Below are positions 16,693 to 25,327 of a DNA stretch of 64,000 nt, in pieces. The notes beneath the pieces were generated by a model. It was not told the DNA's origin. It worked only from the letters and a program-made list of their open reading frames with translations, and did no database searches. The stretch's first letter is position 1. The number at the start of each line of letters is the position of its first letter. This DNA comes from Dialister sp900541485 (GTDB lineage Bacteria > Bacillota > Negativicutes > Veillonellales > Dialisteraceae). A program made the position numbers and the translations under genes. The stretch is taken from contig OZ221974.1 in assembly GCA_965119665.1 (NCBI GenBank), positions 1,553,611 through 1,617,610 on the forward strand. Reading direction: 5' to 3'.

Positions 16693-17459
16693 TGAAAGCT
16701 GTATTTATCCGTTGTTACGGTAAATTAATACCTGATATGCTTGTAGGCGGTCTTATTGACATGGGTGTACCGCCTGAATATCTGAAAGCAAAATTAAAAG
16801 AAGCGGGATTACCTGACGATTTTATTGAAAAATCAATTCCTCATGCACAGGTATCAGCCCATTATTTTCATGTGCCTGAAAAAGCAGATAAGCCGCTATT
16901 ACTCAGGCAAGGCGATTTATACAGGCAGTGGCGTGAAATTTGCACAAAAGCAGCTCCCGAATGGGAAGTTCCGGGGTGGAAAGTATTTTCTTCTTTGGCG
17001 GCAGGAGCATCGGATGCACTGGATGAAATTCCGGCGAACATCATTAATTTACAACGTTGCGAAGTAAAAGAGGAACATTTAATATCCTTATACTGTTTTT
17101 TTGCTGCTCTCGATTATTTGGGCGTAGAATCACTCTTTACCTGTCCATTTTCTGTAATTCCGGGAAAGAGTGAAATGGCCAGGACAACGGAAAAAATAAT
17201 GATTCATGCTGTTTCTACCACGGGAGAAGCAATATCGGCTGAAGATATTAATCCGTTTGCCGCAGCCATGATAGAAGGGCTTTCTGCCGGGTATATACCT
17301 ATGGATGGAAGATTCTTGGTTGATAAAACTGCTTATGGAAGTGCCAGTGCGGTGAAACCGACAGGCGAGTCAACAGTGGCGGTATACTTGGGATATTTTA
17401 CTGACCGGGAAGATTCCATATTTAGCCGTCATTTGAAAGTTTTCGGTATGGATGTGTAA
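16692..17459 (+). CDS. LarC-like (DUF111) protein
   Basis: 255 residues whose N-terminus matches the LarC/DUF111 family: FIRCYGKLIPDMLVGGLIDMGV then YLKAKLKEAGL, corresponding to the usual GI.GDM...AL.DLG motif. LarC inserts nickel into the pyridinium-bisthiocarboxylate mononucleotide cofactor of lactate racemase. The protein is short for LarC (about 400 residues) and resembles the LarC1 half only. The GI.GDM motif is altered to KLIPDM, and the His-rich metal segment is reduced to scattered His (H51, H57, H60). It overlaps the CobT-like gene by one base. It is probably a paralogue with a different job in the operon rather than a true LarC. Confidence 0.65.
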   Translation: MKAVFIRCYGKLIPDMLVGGLIDMGVPPEYLKAKLKEAGLPDDFIEKSIPHAQVSAHYFHVPEKADKPLLLRQGDLYRQWREICTKAAPEWEVPGWKVFSSLAAGASDALDEIPANIINLQRCEVKEEHLISLYCFFAALDYLGVESLFTCPFSVIPGKSEMARTTEKIMIHAVSTTGEAISAEDINPFAAAMIEGLSAGYIPMDGRFLVDKTAYGSASAVKPTGESTVAVYLGYFTDREDSIFSRHLKVFGMDV

Positions 17460-17510
17460 CTTTTAGAGAAATAAGGATAAACTTAGTGCCCTAAATTTCT
17501 GTAAGTATCA

Positions 17511-17539
17511 TTGACATAGAAAAAACCATATGGTAAAGT
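17511..17539 (+). promoter_or_regulatory. Upstream tRNA-operon promoter candidate
   Basis: TTGACA (17511-17516), 17 bases, TAAAGT (17534-17539). It lies about 120 bases before the first tRNA. Confidence 0.6.
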
Positions 17540-17605
17540 AGTGACTATGATGTCATTTGTCAAGAGTTCCGTTTATGGAAATGACGGAATTGTTACAGAA
17601 TTTGC

Positions 17606-17633
17606 TTGACAAATAACAAAGCAATGATATAAT
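17606..17633 (+). promoter_or_regulatory. Main tRNA-operon promoter
   Basis: TTGACA (17606-17611) and TATAAT (17628-17633), spacer 16. The -35 lies in a ten-base arm (CTTGACAAAT) that is the exact inverse of 17555-17564. Confidence 0.88.
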
Positions 17634-17654
17634 AATATCGTTGCTGACACAGAT

Positions 17655-17729
17655 GCGGAAGTAGCTCAGTGGTAGAGCACAACCTTGCCAAGGTTGGGGT
17701 CGCGGGTTCGAGTCCCGTTTTCCGCTCCA
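17655..17729 (+). tRNA. tRNA-Gly(GCC)
   Basis: 75 bases, acceptor GCGGAAG paired to TTTCCGC, anticodon loop TTGCCAA, CCA encoded. First of ten tRNAs in one operon. Confidence 0.95.
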
Positions 17730-17764
17730 TTAGATAGTTTCATCCTTGCGGATGTACTATAAAT

Positions 17765-17840
17765 TCCTGAATAGCTCAGCCGGTAGAGCGCGTGACTGTT
17801 AATCACGATGTCGCAGGTTCGAACCCTGCTTCAGGAGCCA
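17765..17840 (+). tRNA. tRNA-Asn(GUU)
   Basis: 76 bases, acceptor TCCTGAA/TTCAGGA, anticodon loop CTGTTAA, CCA encoded. Confidence 0.95.
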
Positions 17841-17842
17841 AT

Positions 17843-17917
17843 AGGGGTATCGCCAAGCGGTAAGGCAACGGACTCTGACTCCGTCATTCGTAGGTTCGAA
17901 TCCTGCTACCCCTGCCA
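17843..17917 (+). tRNA. tRNA-Gln(CUG)
   Basis: 75 bases, acceptor AGGGGTA/TACCCCT, anticodon loop CTCTGAC giving CTG rather than the commoner TTG. CCA encoded. Confidence 0.92.
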
Positions 17918-17922
17918 AATAT

Positions 17923-17998
17923 GATCCATTAGCTCAGTCGGTAGAGCACTTGACTTTTAATCAAGGTGTCCCGCGTTCGAGTCGCGGATGGATCACCA
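17923..17998 (+). tRNA. tRNA-Lys(UUU)
   Basis: 76 bases, acceptor GATCCAT/ATGGATC, anticodon loop CTTTTAA, CCA encoded. Confidence 0.95.
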
Positions 17999-18003
17999 TT
18001 TAT

Positions 18004-18078
18004 GGCCTGTTCGTCAAGTGGTTAAGACACCGCCCTTTCACGGCGGGTTCGCGAGTTCGAATCTCGCACAGGTCACCA
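18004..18078 (+). tRNA. tRNA-Glu(UUC)
   Basis: 75 bases, acceptor GGCCTGT/ACAGGTC, anticodon loop CTTTCAC, CCA encoded. Confidence 0.95.
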
Positions 18079-18081
18079 AGT

Positions 18082-18157
18082 GGGCGATTAGCTCAGATGG
18101 GAGAGCGTCTGCCTTACAAGCAGAATGTCAGCAGTTCGATCCTGTTATCGCCCACCA
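18082..18157 (+). tRNA. tRNA-Val(UAC)
   Basis: 76 bases, acceptor GGGCGAT/ATCGCCC, anticodon loop CTTACAA, CCA encoded. Confidence 0.95.
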
Positions 18158-18161
18158 AAAC

Positions 18162-18238
18162 GGCCCGGTGGTGTAGTGGTCTAACATGCCGCCCTGTCAC
18201 GGCGGAGATCGTCAGTTCAAATCTGATCCGGGTCGCCA
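18162..18238 (+). tRNA. tRNA-Asp(GUC)
   Basis: 77 bases, acceptor GGCCCGG/CCGGGTC, anticodon loop CTGTCAC, discriminator G, CCA encoded. Confidence 0.95.
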
Positions 18239-18245
18239 CAATTTT

Positions 18246-18321
18246 GCCTCGGTAGCTCAGTTGGTAGAGCAAAGGACTGAAAATCCTTGTGTCCACGGTT
18301 CGATTCCGTGCTGAGGCACCA
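18246..18321 (+). tRNA. tRNA-Phe(GAA)
   Basis: 76 bases, acceptor GCCTCGG/CTGAGGC, anticodon loop CTGAAAA, CCA encoded. Confidence 0.95.
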
Positions 18322-18326
18322 TATTT

Positions 18327-18412
18327 GCGGCTGTGGCGGAATGGCAGACGCGCTACTTTGAGGGGGTAGTGATCTTTCGATCGTGTGAGTTCAAGTCTCA
18401 CCAGCCGCACCA
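18327..18412 (+). tRNA. tRNA-Leu(GAG)
   Basis: 86 bases with a long variable arm, acceptor GCGGCTG/CAGCCGC, anticodon loop TTGAGGG, CCA encoded. Confidence 0.93.
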
Positions 18413-18441
18413 TTCCTTATTTTTTCTTTACAATTTCATAT

Positions 18442-18526
18442 GCGGTTGTGGCGGAACTGGCAGACGCGCTATCTTCAGGCGGTAGTGGAGTAATCCGTGA
18501 GAGTTCAAATCTCTCCAACCGCACCA
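18442..18526 (+). tRNA. tRNA-Leu(CAG)
   Basis: 85 bases, acceptor GCGGTTG/CAACCGC, long variable arm, anticodon loop TTCAGGC, CCA encoded. A close paralogue of the preceding tRNA-Leu. Confidence 0.93.
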
Positions 18527-18540
18527 ACCTCACAATAGTA

Positions 18541-18567
18541 AATCTCATCTGCGGATGAGATTTTTTA
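18541..18567 (+). terminator. Terminator of the tRNA operon
   Basis: AAATCTCATC / GATGAGATTT stem with a TGCG loop and T tract. Confidence 0.92.
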
Positions 18568-18626
18568 CGTTATTTTTCACTCATGCTATAATACAGGTAT
18601 TGAATCTACATATTTAGGAGCAGGAA

Positions 18627-19925
18627 ATGGGAAGATATATATTCCGGTGGTCACCGGCACGGATTGTTGCCACTGCGTTTTTTAGCGTCAGCTTTGTCGG
18701 ATCGATTCTCTTATATTTGCCGGTTTCACATATGCCCGGGGTGGAAATTACTTATTTAGATGCTCTTTATACAGCTGTAAGCGCGATGTGTGTCACCGGA
18801 TTATCTATTGTAGATACAGCAAAAGTTTTTAATTCTTTTGGACAGATCGTGTTGGCTGTATTGATTCAAATAGGTGGTCTTGGGGTCTCTACCATGGGAG
18901 CAGGAGTTCTTTTAGCCTTGGGTAAGAAAATGGGGATGAAGGAACGAAGTCTTATTCATGATACGATGAAGCTCGACTCCTATTCAGGCGTTGTCCAATT
19001 TCTCCGAACACTGTTTGCTACTACCTTAATTATCGAGTTTATCGGTGCAATTTTAGGGTATTGGGTGTTCAGAAAGCATTATGAACCGCTGGAGGCTTTT
19101 GGTCTAAGTCTGTTTCATTCAATATCATCCTTTAATAATGCAGGACTTACTATTTTATCGACAGACAGAAGCATGGCAATGTATGCTGAAGATCCGTTTA
19201 TGCTTATTTTGACATTACTTCTTGTGTTTATGGGTGGATTAGGGTTTATTGTTATCCGTGAATGCTGGATAAAACACTTTGTTTGGCGCAAACTGAGCAT
19301 GCATTCCCGGGTCTCTTTGTTTATGGCGGTATTGCTTTTGTTTGGCGGAGCAGTACTTTTAAAGGCTACAAATGACATTTCCTGGCTTGTCGCTTTTTTT
19401 AGCAGTCAGTCCGCAAGATCTGCCGGATATGAAGTATTTCCTTTTGAAGAGTGGTCACCGGCCGGACTTTTGGTTATGCTTATTTTGATGTTTATAGGAA
19501 CATCTACCGGGTCTACCGGCGGAGGTGTCAGAACCAGTACAATTTTTGCACTTGTATTGGGGATACGCCGTGTTGCCACCAATGCACGGGCAGAGGCCTT
19601 TCATTATTCAATGTCGCCTATAGTATTCAGAAAAGCTGCGGTAGTTGTGCTTTTCGCTATTTCAGATATTATTATCAGTACATTTATTCTATTGGTTATT
19701 TCACCGGGACTTACCTTGGCGGAAGCTTTTACTGAAATGCTGAGTGCATTTACGACAGTCGGTTTGTCTTTGGGGACAACAGCCTCTTTGAATGAATGGG
19801 GGAAATCTCTATCGATTCTGGTCATGCTGACAGGAAGAATTGGTCCTATTACGGTAGCAACTGCTTGGCACTTCTATGACGAAACCAGAGCACGATATCC
19901 GGAGGGAAATATTACTGTCGGCTGA
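18627..19925 (+). CDS. Potassium uptake membrane subunit, TrkH/KtrB family
   Basis: 432 residues of the TrkH/KtrB superfamily, four repeated M1-P-M2 units forming a potassium pore. Selectivity-filter segments are visible as AVSAMCVTGLS (first), SISSFNNAGL (second), SQSARSAGYEV (third) and AFTTVGLSLGT (fourth). A conserved GTSTGSTGGGVRT loop follows the third pore and acts as the gate. The length fits KtrB. The TGA overlaps an ATG of the next gene, which encodes the cytoplasmic gating subunit. Confidence 0.93.
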   Translation: MGRYIFRWSPARIVATAFFSVSFVGSILLYLPVSHMPGVEITYLDALYTAVSAMCVTGLSIVDTAKVFNSFGQIVLAVLIQIGGLGVSTMGAGVLLALGKKMGMKERSLIHDTMKLDSYSGVVQFLRTLFATTLIIEFIGAILGYWVFRKHYEPLEAFGLSLFHSISSFNNAGLTILSTDRSMAMYAEDPFMLILTLLLVFMGGLGFIVIRECWIKHFVWRKLSMHSRVSLFMAVLLLFGGAVLLKATNDISWLVAFFSSQSARSAGYEVFPFEEWSPAGLLVMLILMFIGTSTGSTGGGVRTSTIFALVLGIRRVATNARAEAFHYSMSPIVFRKAAVVVLFAISDIIISTFILLVISPGLTLAEAFTEMLSAFTTVGLSLGTTASLNEWGKSLSILVMLTGRIGPITVATAWHFYDETRARYPEGNITVG

Positions 19926-19936
19926 TGGAGGGAGCT

Positions 19937-20629
19937 ATGTTTAGTTTTAGTACAAAAAAACCTGAAAATTTATCTTATGGAGTAGTAGGGCTTGGACGGT
20001 TTGGCTATATACTGGCTACAGAATTAGCTGCATACGGGTATGATTTGCTCGTCGTAGATACTGATGAAAGTATTGTCCAAGATCTTCGGTCTGTAACAGA
20101 AAATGCAATTGTCGTAGATGGTTATGATAAAAAATCATTAAAAGATTCAGGCGTAAAAAATTGCGATGTAGTCATTGTGTGCTTAGACGAGGAACTGGAA
20201 AAATCGCTCTTAGTTACTTTAAATTTGATTAATGCAGGTGTAAAAAAAGTCATTTCGATTGCAAATACATCAGAACATGGTGAAATATTAGAAAAACTCG
20301 GAGCGGAAGTTGTGTATCCGAAAAGAGATATGGCAGTCCGTTTGGCAAGTCGTTTAAGAGCAAATATGATTCTTGATTTTGTACAATTAAATGAGCAAAT
20401 TAATATATATAAAGCAATTTTACCTGAGGCACTTGAAGGACAAACTGTCAGCGGAAGCGGATTGCGTACGAAGTTTGAATTAAATATCATTGCGATTCAG
20501 AATCGTGATGGGGTTAAAGACATGATTAGTCCGGGCTATGTTTTTCAAAAAGGAGATATACTTTTTTTGGCAGGAAGTAAAGAAGGATTTAAGGCACTTA
20601 CCGAGTGGGTGGGGCGTAACGAGGAATAG
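19937..20629 (+). CDS. Potassium uptake regulator, TrkA/KtrA family
   Basis: 230 residues starting at ATG 19937, which has a GGAGG site five bases upstream; an ATG at 19925 overlapping the previous stop lacks one. The Rossmann-type RCK-N domain has GLGRFG (18-23) with the acidic end-of-strand VVDTDE. A TrkA-C domain follows from about residue 145. A single RCK_N/RCK_C pair is the KtrA layout, which binds nucleotides and gates the upstream KtrB-type pore. Confidence 0.9.
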   Translation: MFSFSTKKPENLSYGVVGLGRFGYILATELAAYGYDLLVVDTDESIVQDLRSVTENAIVVDGYDKKSLKDSGVKNCDVVIVCLDEELEKSLLVTLNLINAGVKKVISIANTSEHGEILEKLGAEVVYPKRDMAVRLASRLRANMILDFVQLNEQINIYKAILPEALEGQTVSGSGLRTKFELNIIAIQNRDGVKDMISPGYVFQKGDILFLAGSKEGFKALTEWVGRNEE

Positions 20630-20637
20630 AATGTAAT

Positions 20638-20670
20638 AAAAAACCGAGTCACTTTGTGATTTGGTTTTTT
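20638..20670 (+). terminator. Terminator of the potassium uptake operon
   Basis: A 15-base stem from AAAAAACC to GGTTTTTT with two G-U pairs and a TTT loop. Confidence 0.9.
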
Positions 20671-20746
20671 ATTGTCTCGAAACAATAGGGAAAACGTGCA
20701 GTATGGTATAATTAAACATAAAATGAGCTTATTTTTGGAGGAAAGT

Positions 20747-23320
20747 ATGGAGAAAAAACTGGTTATTATCGACGGCAGTTCTCTTTTATACAGAGCATTT
20801 TATGCATTGCCGATTCTTTCTTATAACGGAATCCCCACGAATGCAGTGATGGGCTTTTTAAATATGCTCTATGATATTTATAAGAAAATGGATCCCGAAT
20901 ACGTTGCGGTATCTTTTGATAAGAGTAAAGACACATTCAGGTCGGAATTGTATACAGATTATAAATCCACAAGGAAGCCGGCACCGCCGGAACTGATTCC
21001 CCAGTTTGACCTGATTCGCGAAGCACTTCGCACATTAGGTGCGGCCGTTTATGAAGTTGCCGGATATGAAGGTGATGATATTCTCGGCACATTGGCAGCA
21101 CATTATGAGAAAGAAATGCCGGTTGTTATAGTGACGGGAGACAGGGATGCTCTTCAGTTATCGAATGAGCAGACAACTGTATACATTACGCAAAAGGGAG
21201 TTTCCCGGATGGCGGCGATGACACCGGATGCAATTTTTGAGAAATATCATATTACACCCGGACAAGTTATTGATATGAAAGCATTGATGGGTGATACAGC
21301 TGATAATATTCCGGGCGTTCCGGGTATTGGAGAAAAAACAGCACTCAAGTTACTGACGGAATATCAGACATTGGATAATTTATATGCCCATGTTTCAGAG
21401 GTGAAGGGGGCAGTAGGGAAAAAGCTTGTAGAAAATAAGGATTTGGCTTATCTCTCTTATAATCTGGCAACGATAAAGAAAGATGTACCTTTTAAATATT
21501 CTTTAGATGAAATGAAACAGCCTGTACATTTTTCTGAAATGGAGAATTTTTTTGCCCGTTTGGGTTTGACCAGGATTTCTGATAAATACAGTTCTTTACC
21601 AAGGTTTAAAGAACTGGCGGCAGCTAAAAAAGAAGAAATTCAGACCCGTTCGGTAAAAGCAGAAACATTTACAGAAGATGTCAGCTTGGAAGGTAAAGTG
21701 GCGGCACTTGCCCTTCAATATGAGGGGAAATCTCCGTTTTACAAAGCGACTTATGCGGTAATAGCTTGCGAGGGACATGCTTATAGCGTACTGCCAAATC
21801 AGTTTGAGGAATGTGGAAAAATCTTAAAAACAGCAAAAGAGATTGTTGTAGAAAATAGTAAAATTATTTATGAATCAAATTTTCCTTTTGAGGGGATTCC
21901 TTTCTATGATATGGCACTGGTGTCCTATCTTCTTGACCCTGCCAGAACAACTTATCCGTTATCTTACATGGCGGAATTATTTAACGTACCGGCTATATTT
22001 CCGGATCATTTGGAGCAGGAAGAAAAAGGTTCTTGCATCAGTGAATTTCTTTTGATGATTTATGAAAAATCTTTGGAAAAATTGGAAAATCATCATGTCA
22101 CACCTCTTTTTAGGGAAATAGAAATGCCTTTGGTGCCGGTTTTAGCAAAGATGGAAAAAGCCGGCATTGCTACGAACCGGGAGAAGTGGGAATGTATACG
22201 AAAGGATATGAAAGCCAGAGAAAAAGAGCTTCTGGATGAAATTTACAGAGAATCGGGAGAAGAGTTTAATGTCAATTCGCCTAAGCAATTGGGTCATATT
22301 TTATTTGAAAAAATGGGAATGCCTGCCGGTAAAAAAACAAAGAGCGGATATTCTACGGCGGCTGATGTACTGGAAGGGCTTGCAGAAAGTTATCCTTTTG
22401 TGAAAAATATTTTAGAATACAGAACATTAGCCAAATTAATTTCCACCTATTTAGATGCCTTACCATTGCTTATCAATAAAGAAACAGGCAGGATACATAC
22501 TTCTTTTAATCAAATGGTTACGGCTACAGGACGATTGTCCAGCTCCGAACCGAATTTACAGAATATTCCTGTTCGGACCGATGAAGGAAAAAAAATACGT
22601 TCACTTTTCGTACCCGGAGAAGGCTATGACTGCTTTATTTCTTCAGATTACTCACAAGTGGAATTACGTATTCTTGCTCATATGTCGGGAGATGAAAGCT
22701 TAATCCGTGCATTTACAGAACAAGAGGATATTCATCGCAGAACTGCAGCGGAGATACTGGGTATTCCTTTTGAAGAAGTAACGGCAGAGCAAAGATCTCA
22801 TGCCAAAGCAGTTAATTTTGGCATTATTTACGGTATCAGTGACTTTGGTTTGGCTAAGCAGTTGGGAATCAGTCGCATTCAAGCCGGCGAATATATAAAA
22901 AGATATTTTGAAAGATATCCGTCCATTCATAATTTTATGGAAAAAATGGTGGAAGAAGCGAAAAGTACAGGCTATGCTAAAACATTATTCGGTCGTTATA
23001 GAAACTTACCGGACATTAAAAGTTCCAATTTTAACCGTCGCTCTTTTGCAGAGAGAACAGCCATGAATACACCTATACAGGGAACAGCGGCAGACATTAT
23101 GAAGTTGGCTATGATAGAAGTGGACCGGCGTATGACGGCGGGGAATTTTAAGAGCCGCATATTGCTTCAGGTTCACGACGAGCTGGTGGCTGAGGTCATA
23201 AATGAAGAAAAACAAGAGATAAAATCACTACTGAAGGAAGCTATGGAGTCTGTTGTTACCTTGCGTGTTCCTTTGATTGCTGATGTCCACGAAGGAAAAA
23301 ACTGGGCAGAAGCCAAATAG
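20747..23320 (+). CDS. polA: DNA polymerase I
   Basis: 857 residues from ATG 20747, set by the GGAGG site at 20738-20742 and the family start KLVIIDGSSLLYRAFYALP. The N-terminal 290 residues form the 5'-3' exonuclease (GYEGDDILGTLA, GDTADNIPGVPGIGEKTA). The middle domain lacks the Asp-x-Glu of an active proofreading exonuclease. The polymerase domain has SSDYSQVELRILAHMSG (motif A), AVNFGIIYGIS (motif B) and LQVHDELVAEV (motif C). It is thus likely without 3'-5' proofreading, as in Bacillus Pol I. An extended -10 (TGGTATAAT, ending 20,712) lies upstream. Confidence 0.96.
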   Translation: MEKKLVIIDGSSLLYRAFYALPILSYNGIPTNAVMGFLNMLYDIYKKMDPEYVAVSFDKSKDTFRSELYTDYKSTRKPAPPELIPQFDLIREALRTLGAAVYEVAGYEGDDILGTLAAHYEKEMPVVIVTGDRDALQLSNEQTTVYITQKGVSRMAAMTPDAIFEKYHITPGQVIDMKALMGDTADNIPGVPGIGEKTALKLLTEYQTLDNLYAHVSEVKGAVGKKLVENKDLAYLSYNLATIKKDVPFKYSLDEMKQPVHFSEMENFFARLGLTRISDKYSSLPRFKELAAAKKEEIQTRSVKAETFTEDVSLEGKVAALALQYEGKSPFYKATYAVIACEGHAYSVLPNQFEECGKILKTAKEIVVENSKIIYESNFPFEGIPFYDMALVSYLLDPARTTYPLSYMAELFNVPAIFPDHLEQEEKGSCISEFLLMIYEKSLEKLENHHVTPLFREIEMPLVPVLAKMEKAGIATNREKWECIRKDMKAREKELLDEIYRESGEEFNVNSPKQLGHILFEKMGMPAGKKTKSGYSTAADVLEGLAESYPFVKNILEYRTLAKLISTYLDALPLLINKETGRIHTSFNQMVTATGRLSSSEPNLQNIPVRTDEGKKIRSLFVPGEGYDCFISSDYSQVELRILAHMSGDESLIRAFTEQEDIHRRTAAEILGIPFEEVTAEQRSHAKAVNFGIIYGISDFGLAKQLGISRIQAGEYIKRYFERYPSIHNFMEKMVEEAKSTGYAKTLFGRYRNLPDIKSSNFNRRSFAERTAMNTPIQGTAADIMKLAMIEVDRRMTAGNFKSRILLQVHDELVAEVINEEKQEIKSLLKEAMESVVTLRVPLIADVHEGKNWAEAK

Positions 23321-23327
23321 GTGAAAT

Positions 23328-23969
23328 ATGTATAGAATCGGATTGACAGGCGGGGTAGGAAGCGGTAAAAGTACAGTTTCCTCTTATATGAAAGAGTTGG
23401 GAATACCAGTTATAGACGGAGACCGGCTGGCACAAGAAGCTGTGCAGCCGGGGAGTGAAGCAATGTGCCGTATAAAAGAGGCTTTCGGGGAAGAAATTTT
23501 TTGCAAAGACGGTACACTTAATCGTGCAAAAATGGCAGAAATTATTTTTGCGGATGATGAAAAAAGACAACTTCTCAACCATATTATCCATCCTTATATT
23601 TGGGGAAAAGCGAAGGAACAATTGCTCAAATTTCAGGAAGAAGGTAAAACAGTGGTTGTTCTTGATATGCCTCTTTTGTTGGAAATAAGCTGGCAGCTCA
23701 GGGTGGAGGAAGTATGGGTGGTCAAGGTTCCGGTGGAGGTACAAATAAAAAGGGTCATCGAAAGGAATGGGATGACGGAGGAGCAGGTGCGGGAGAGAAT
23801 AAGAAACCAGATGCCTACAGAAAATAAACTCAATTATGCTGATGTAGTCATAGATAACAGTTATACAGTGGAGAATACCAAGCGTCAGGTAAGAGAAGCG
23901 TTGTCCCATGTGCCGGGGTTTATATTTCCCAAAGAAAAAGAGGTAACTGACGGTGAGAGGAATGAATAG
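23328..23969 (+). CDS. coaE: Dephospho-CoA kinase CoaE
   Basis: 213 residues; it phosphorylates dephospho-CoA, the last step of CoA synthesis. The P-loop GLTGGVGSGKSTVSS (residues 5-19), IDGDRLAQE and the VLDMPLLLE strand are standard. The lid region has RVIERNGMTEEQVRERIRNQM. It starts seven bases after polA, a common neighbourhood in Firmicutes, and its end overlaps the lytic transglycosylase gene by 17 bases. Confidence 0.94.
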   Translation: MYRIGLTGGVGSGKSTVSSYMKELGIPVIDGDRLAQEAVQPGSEAMCRIKEAFGEEIFCKDGTLNRAKMAEIIFADDEKRQLLNHIIHPYIWGKAKEQLLKFQEEGKTVVVLDMPLLLEISWQLRVEEVWVVKVPVEVQIKRVIERNGMTEEQVRERIRNQMPTENKLNYADVVIDNSYTVENTKRQVREALSHVPGFIFPKEKEVTDGERNE

Positions 23970-24537
23970 GAAAGTAGAAGTTTCCCGTTTGGACACATCG
24001 TGGGGAAAGAAAATTTTTACATTTTTGTTGGGAGTGGGAAGTCTATTTTGTTTTTTTATACTTTCAAGCCCTTCCATATGGAAGCCCAGTCCGGCGGTAC
24101 AGCAAATTATTAATGAAAGTGCAGCGCGGGAGCAGTTATCCCCTTTTTTAATAGAAGCAGTAATGCTCACGGAAAGCAAATTTGACGAAAGAGCGGTTTC
24201 GAAAGTGGGAGCAGTAGGTATGATGCAGCTTATGCCGGAAACGGCGGCTTGGATTTCAGAAGCAAGCGGACTTCCTGCAGACCATCTTGACAGACCCGGT
24301 GAAAATATTCCTTTAGGGGCTTGGTATTTGAATTTTTTATTAAAAAAATATCATAATAATGAGGTTTTGGCTCTGGCTGCTTATAATGCGGGGAGAGGTA
24401 ATGTAGATGAATGGATTAAAGAGTTGGGATGGAAAGAAGATTATTCCTCAATAGAGGGAATTCCGTTTCCTGAAACACGGGAGTTTGTAAAGTCAGTGGT
24501 AACAGCACGAGATAGATTGGAAGAAGAGAGTAAATAA
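23953..24537 (+). CDS. Membrane-anchored lytic transglycosylase (SLT domain)
   Basis: 194 residues. The start is GTG 23953, with a GAGGT site nine bases upstream, or ATG 23962. A signal anchor (about 20-40: IFTFLLGVGSLFCFFIL) leads into an SLT domain. The catalytic Glu is in AVMLTESKFD, followed by SKVGAVGMMQLMPETA and the substrate-groove motif LAAYNAGRGNVD. The protein cleaves peptidoglycan to anhydro-muropeptides on the outer face of the inner membrane. It overlaps both coaE and the following gene. Confidence 0.92.
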   Translation: MRGMNRKVEVSRLDTSWGKKIFTFLLGVGSLFCFFILSSPSIWKPSPAVQQIINESAAREQLSPFLIEAVMLTESKFDERAVSKVGAVGMMQLMPETAAWISEASGLPADHLDRPGENIPLGAWYLNFLLKKYHNNEVLALAAYNAGRGNVDEWIKELGWKEDYSSIEGIPFPETREFVKSVVTARDRLEEESK

Positions 24538-25220
24538 TGGATAATCAAAAGACACTTGATGAAAAATCTGCCGAGAAAAAAGCATTTATCGAATGGGATA
24601 TTGAAAACGATCTACCCTCGAATATAGGTCCTTATGTACTGGAAAGAACAGATGAACAAGACGGTAGGATTTATAAGGCTTTCAGATGGATAGATCATCA
24701 GTCCGGATGGGAAGTTCGGGCGGTTTTTGATGGGGAAACTGCAGATTATATGATTAAAATAGATTTAAACTTTATGACGTTTACCCAAATCGAAGTTATT
24801 TCGTCTGATTTTGAAATGTTTAAAGAAAATGTTAAGAAGCTGACTCCCGGTATTATTGAAAAAGAATTGATAAAAAGAGATCATATTTCGGTGTTGATAA
24901 AAGACAAGGGGTTTGTAAACTGGAACTATGAAACCTTATTGCCTGCGCGGATAGAAACCTATGAACGTGTTATTGAACCTAAAAAACCGATAACCGGATT
25001 AAACGGATCTTATATTATCGCTGCTTATCAATGTAAGAATCGGGAGGCGGCTATGATATTTTTTTATAATGTATATAGAGGTGAATACTATGGAGAGATG
25101 CGTTCCAAGGGAATTCCTCTCATTATGCATAAATATGATTCACAAACCATTGATGAGTTTTCTAAAGCACTTAAATCCAATTTGCTAAAAGACTTACAAG
25201 ATTTATATGAGCGTTCTTAA
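24537..25220 (+). CDS. Conserved-looking protein of unknown function
   Basis: 227 residues, no signal peptide and no membrane segment. The sequence alternates beta-strands and charged loops, with Trp/Tyr-rich patches (YKAFRWIDHQSGWEVRAVFDG; NWNYETLLPARIETYERV). Two halves may be related, each pairing a short acidic opening with a strand-rich part, but the repeat is not convincing. I do not recognise a family. Its ATG overlaps the transglycosylase stop (ATAATG), so it ends the polA-coaE operon. Confidence 0.7.
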   Translation: MDNQKTLDEKSAEKKAFIEWDIENDLPSNIGPYVLERTDEQDGRIYKAFRWIDHQSGWEVRAVFDGETADYMIKIDLNFMTFTQIEVISSDFEMFKENVKKLTPGIIEKELIKRDHISVLIKDKGFVNWNYETLLPARIETYERVIEPKKPITGLNGSYIIAAYQCKNREAAMIFFYNVYRGEYYGEMRSKGIPLIMHKYDSQTIDEFSKALKSNLLKDLQDLYERS

Positions 25221-25257
25221 TCCGGTAAAAAGCATATTTTTCAGAGGATTTATCCAT

Positions 25258-25287
25258 TTGCGGATAATCCGCCATTTATGATATAAT
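25258..25287 (+). promoter_or_regulatory. Candidate promoter of the rimP-nusA-infB operon
   Basis: TATAAT (25282-25287) with a weak TTGCGG -35 (25258-25263), spacer 18. A palindrome GCGGATAATCCGC (25260-25272) lies over the -35/spacer and could bind a regulator. Confidence 0.55.
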
Positions 25288-25327
25288 AACCAAGGTAAGT
25301 CAGTTGTTATTTTATAGTTTCCTGTAG

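Noticed and set aside
16692..17459. Frameshifted or broken full-length LarC
   Set aside because: The frame ends in a normal stop, and the downstream 195 bases hold tRNA-operon promoters with no LarC2-like sequence in any frame. It is a short protein, not a remnant.
17950..18413. Open frames across the tRNA operon on both strands
   Set aside because: They read through tRNA genes; the sequences are the usual translations of tRNA.
23256..24179. Long open frame of 307 codons on the minus strand
   Set aside because: Fully antisense to coaE and the lytic transglycosylase gene, no ribosome site, cysteine-, histidine- and aromatic-rich composition typical of reverse-complement reading.
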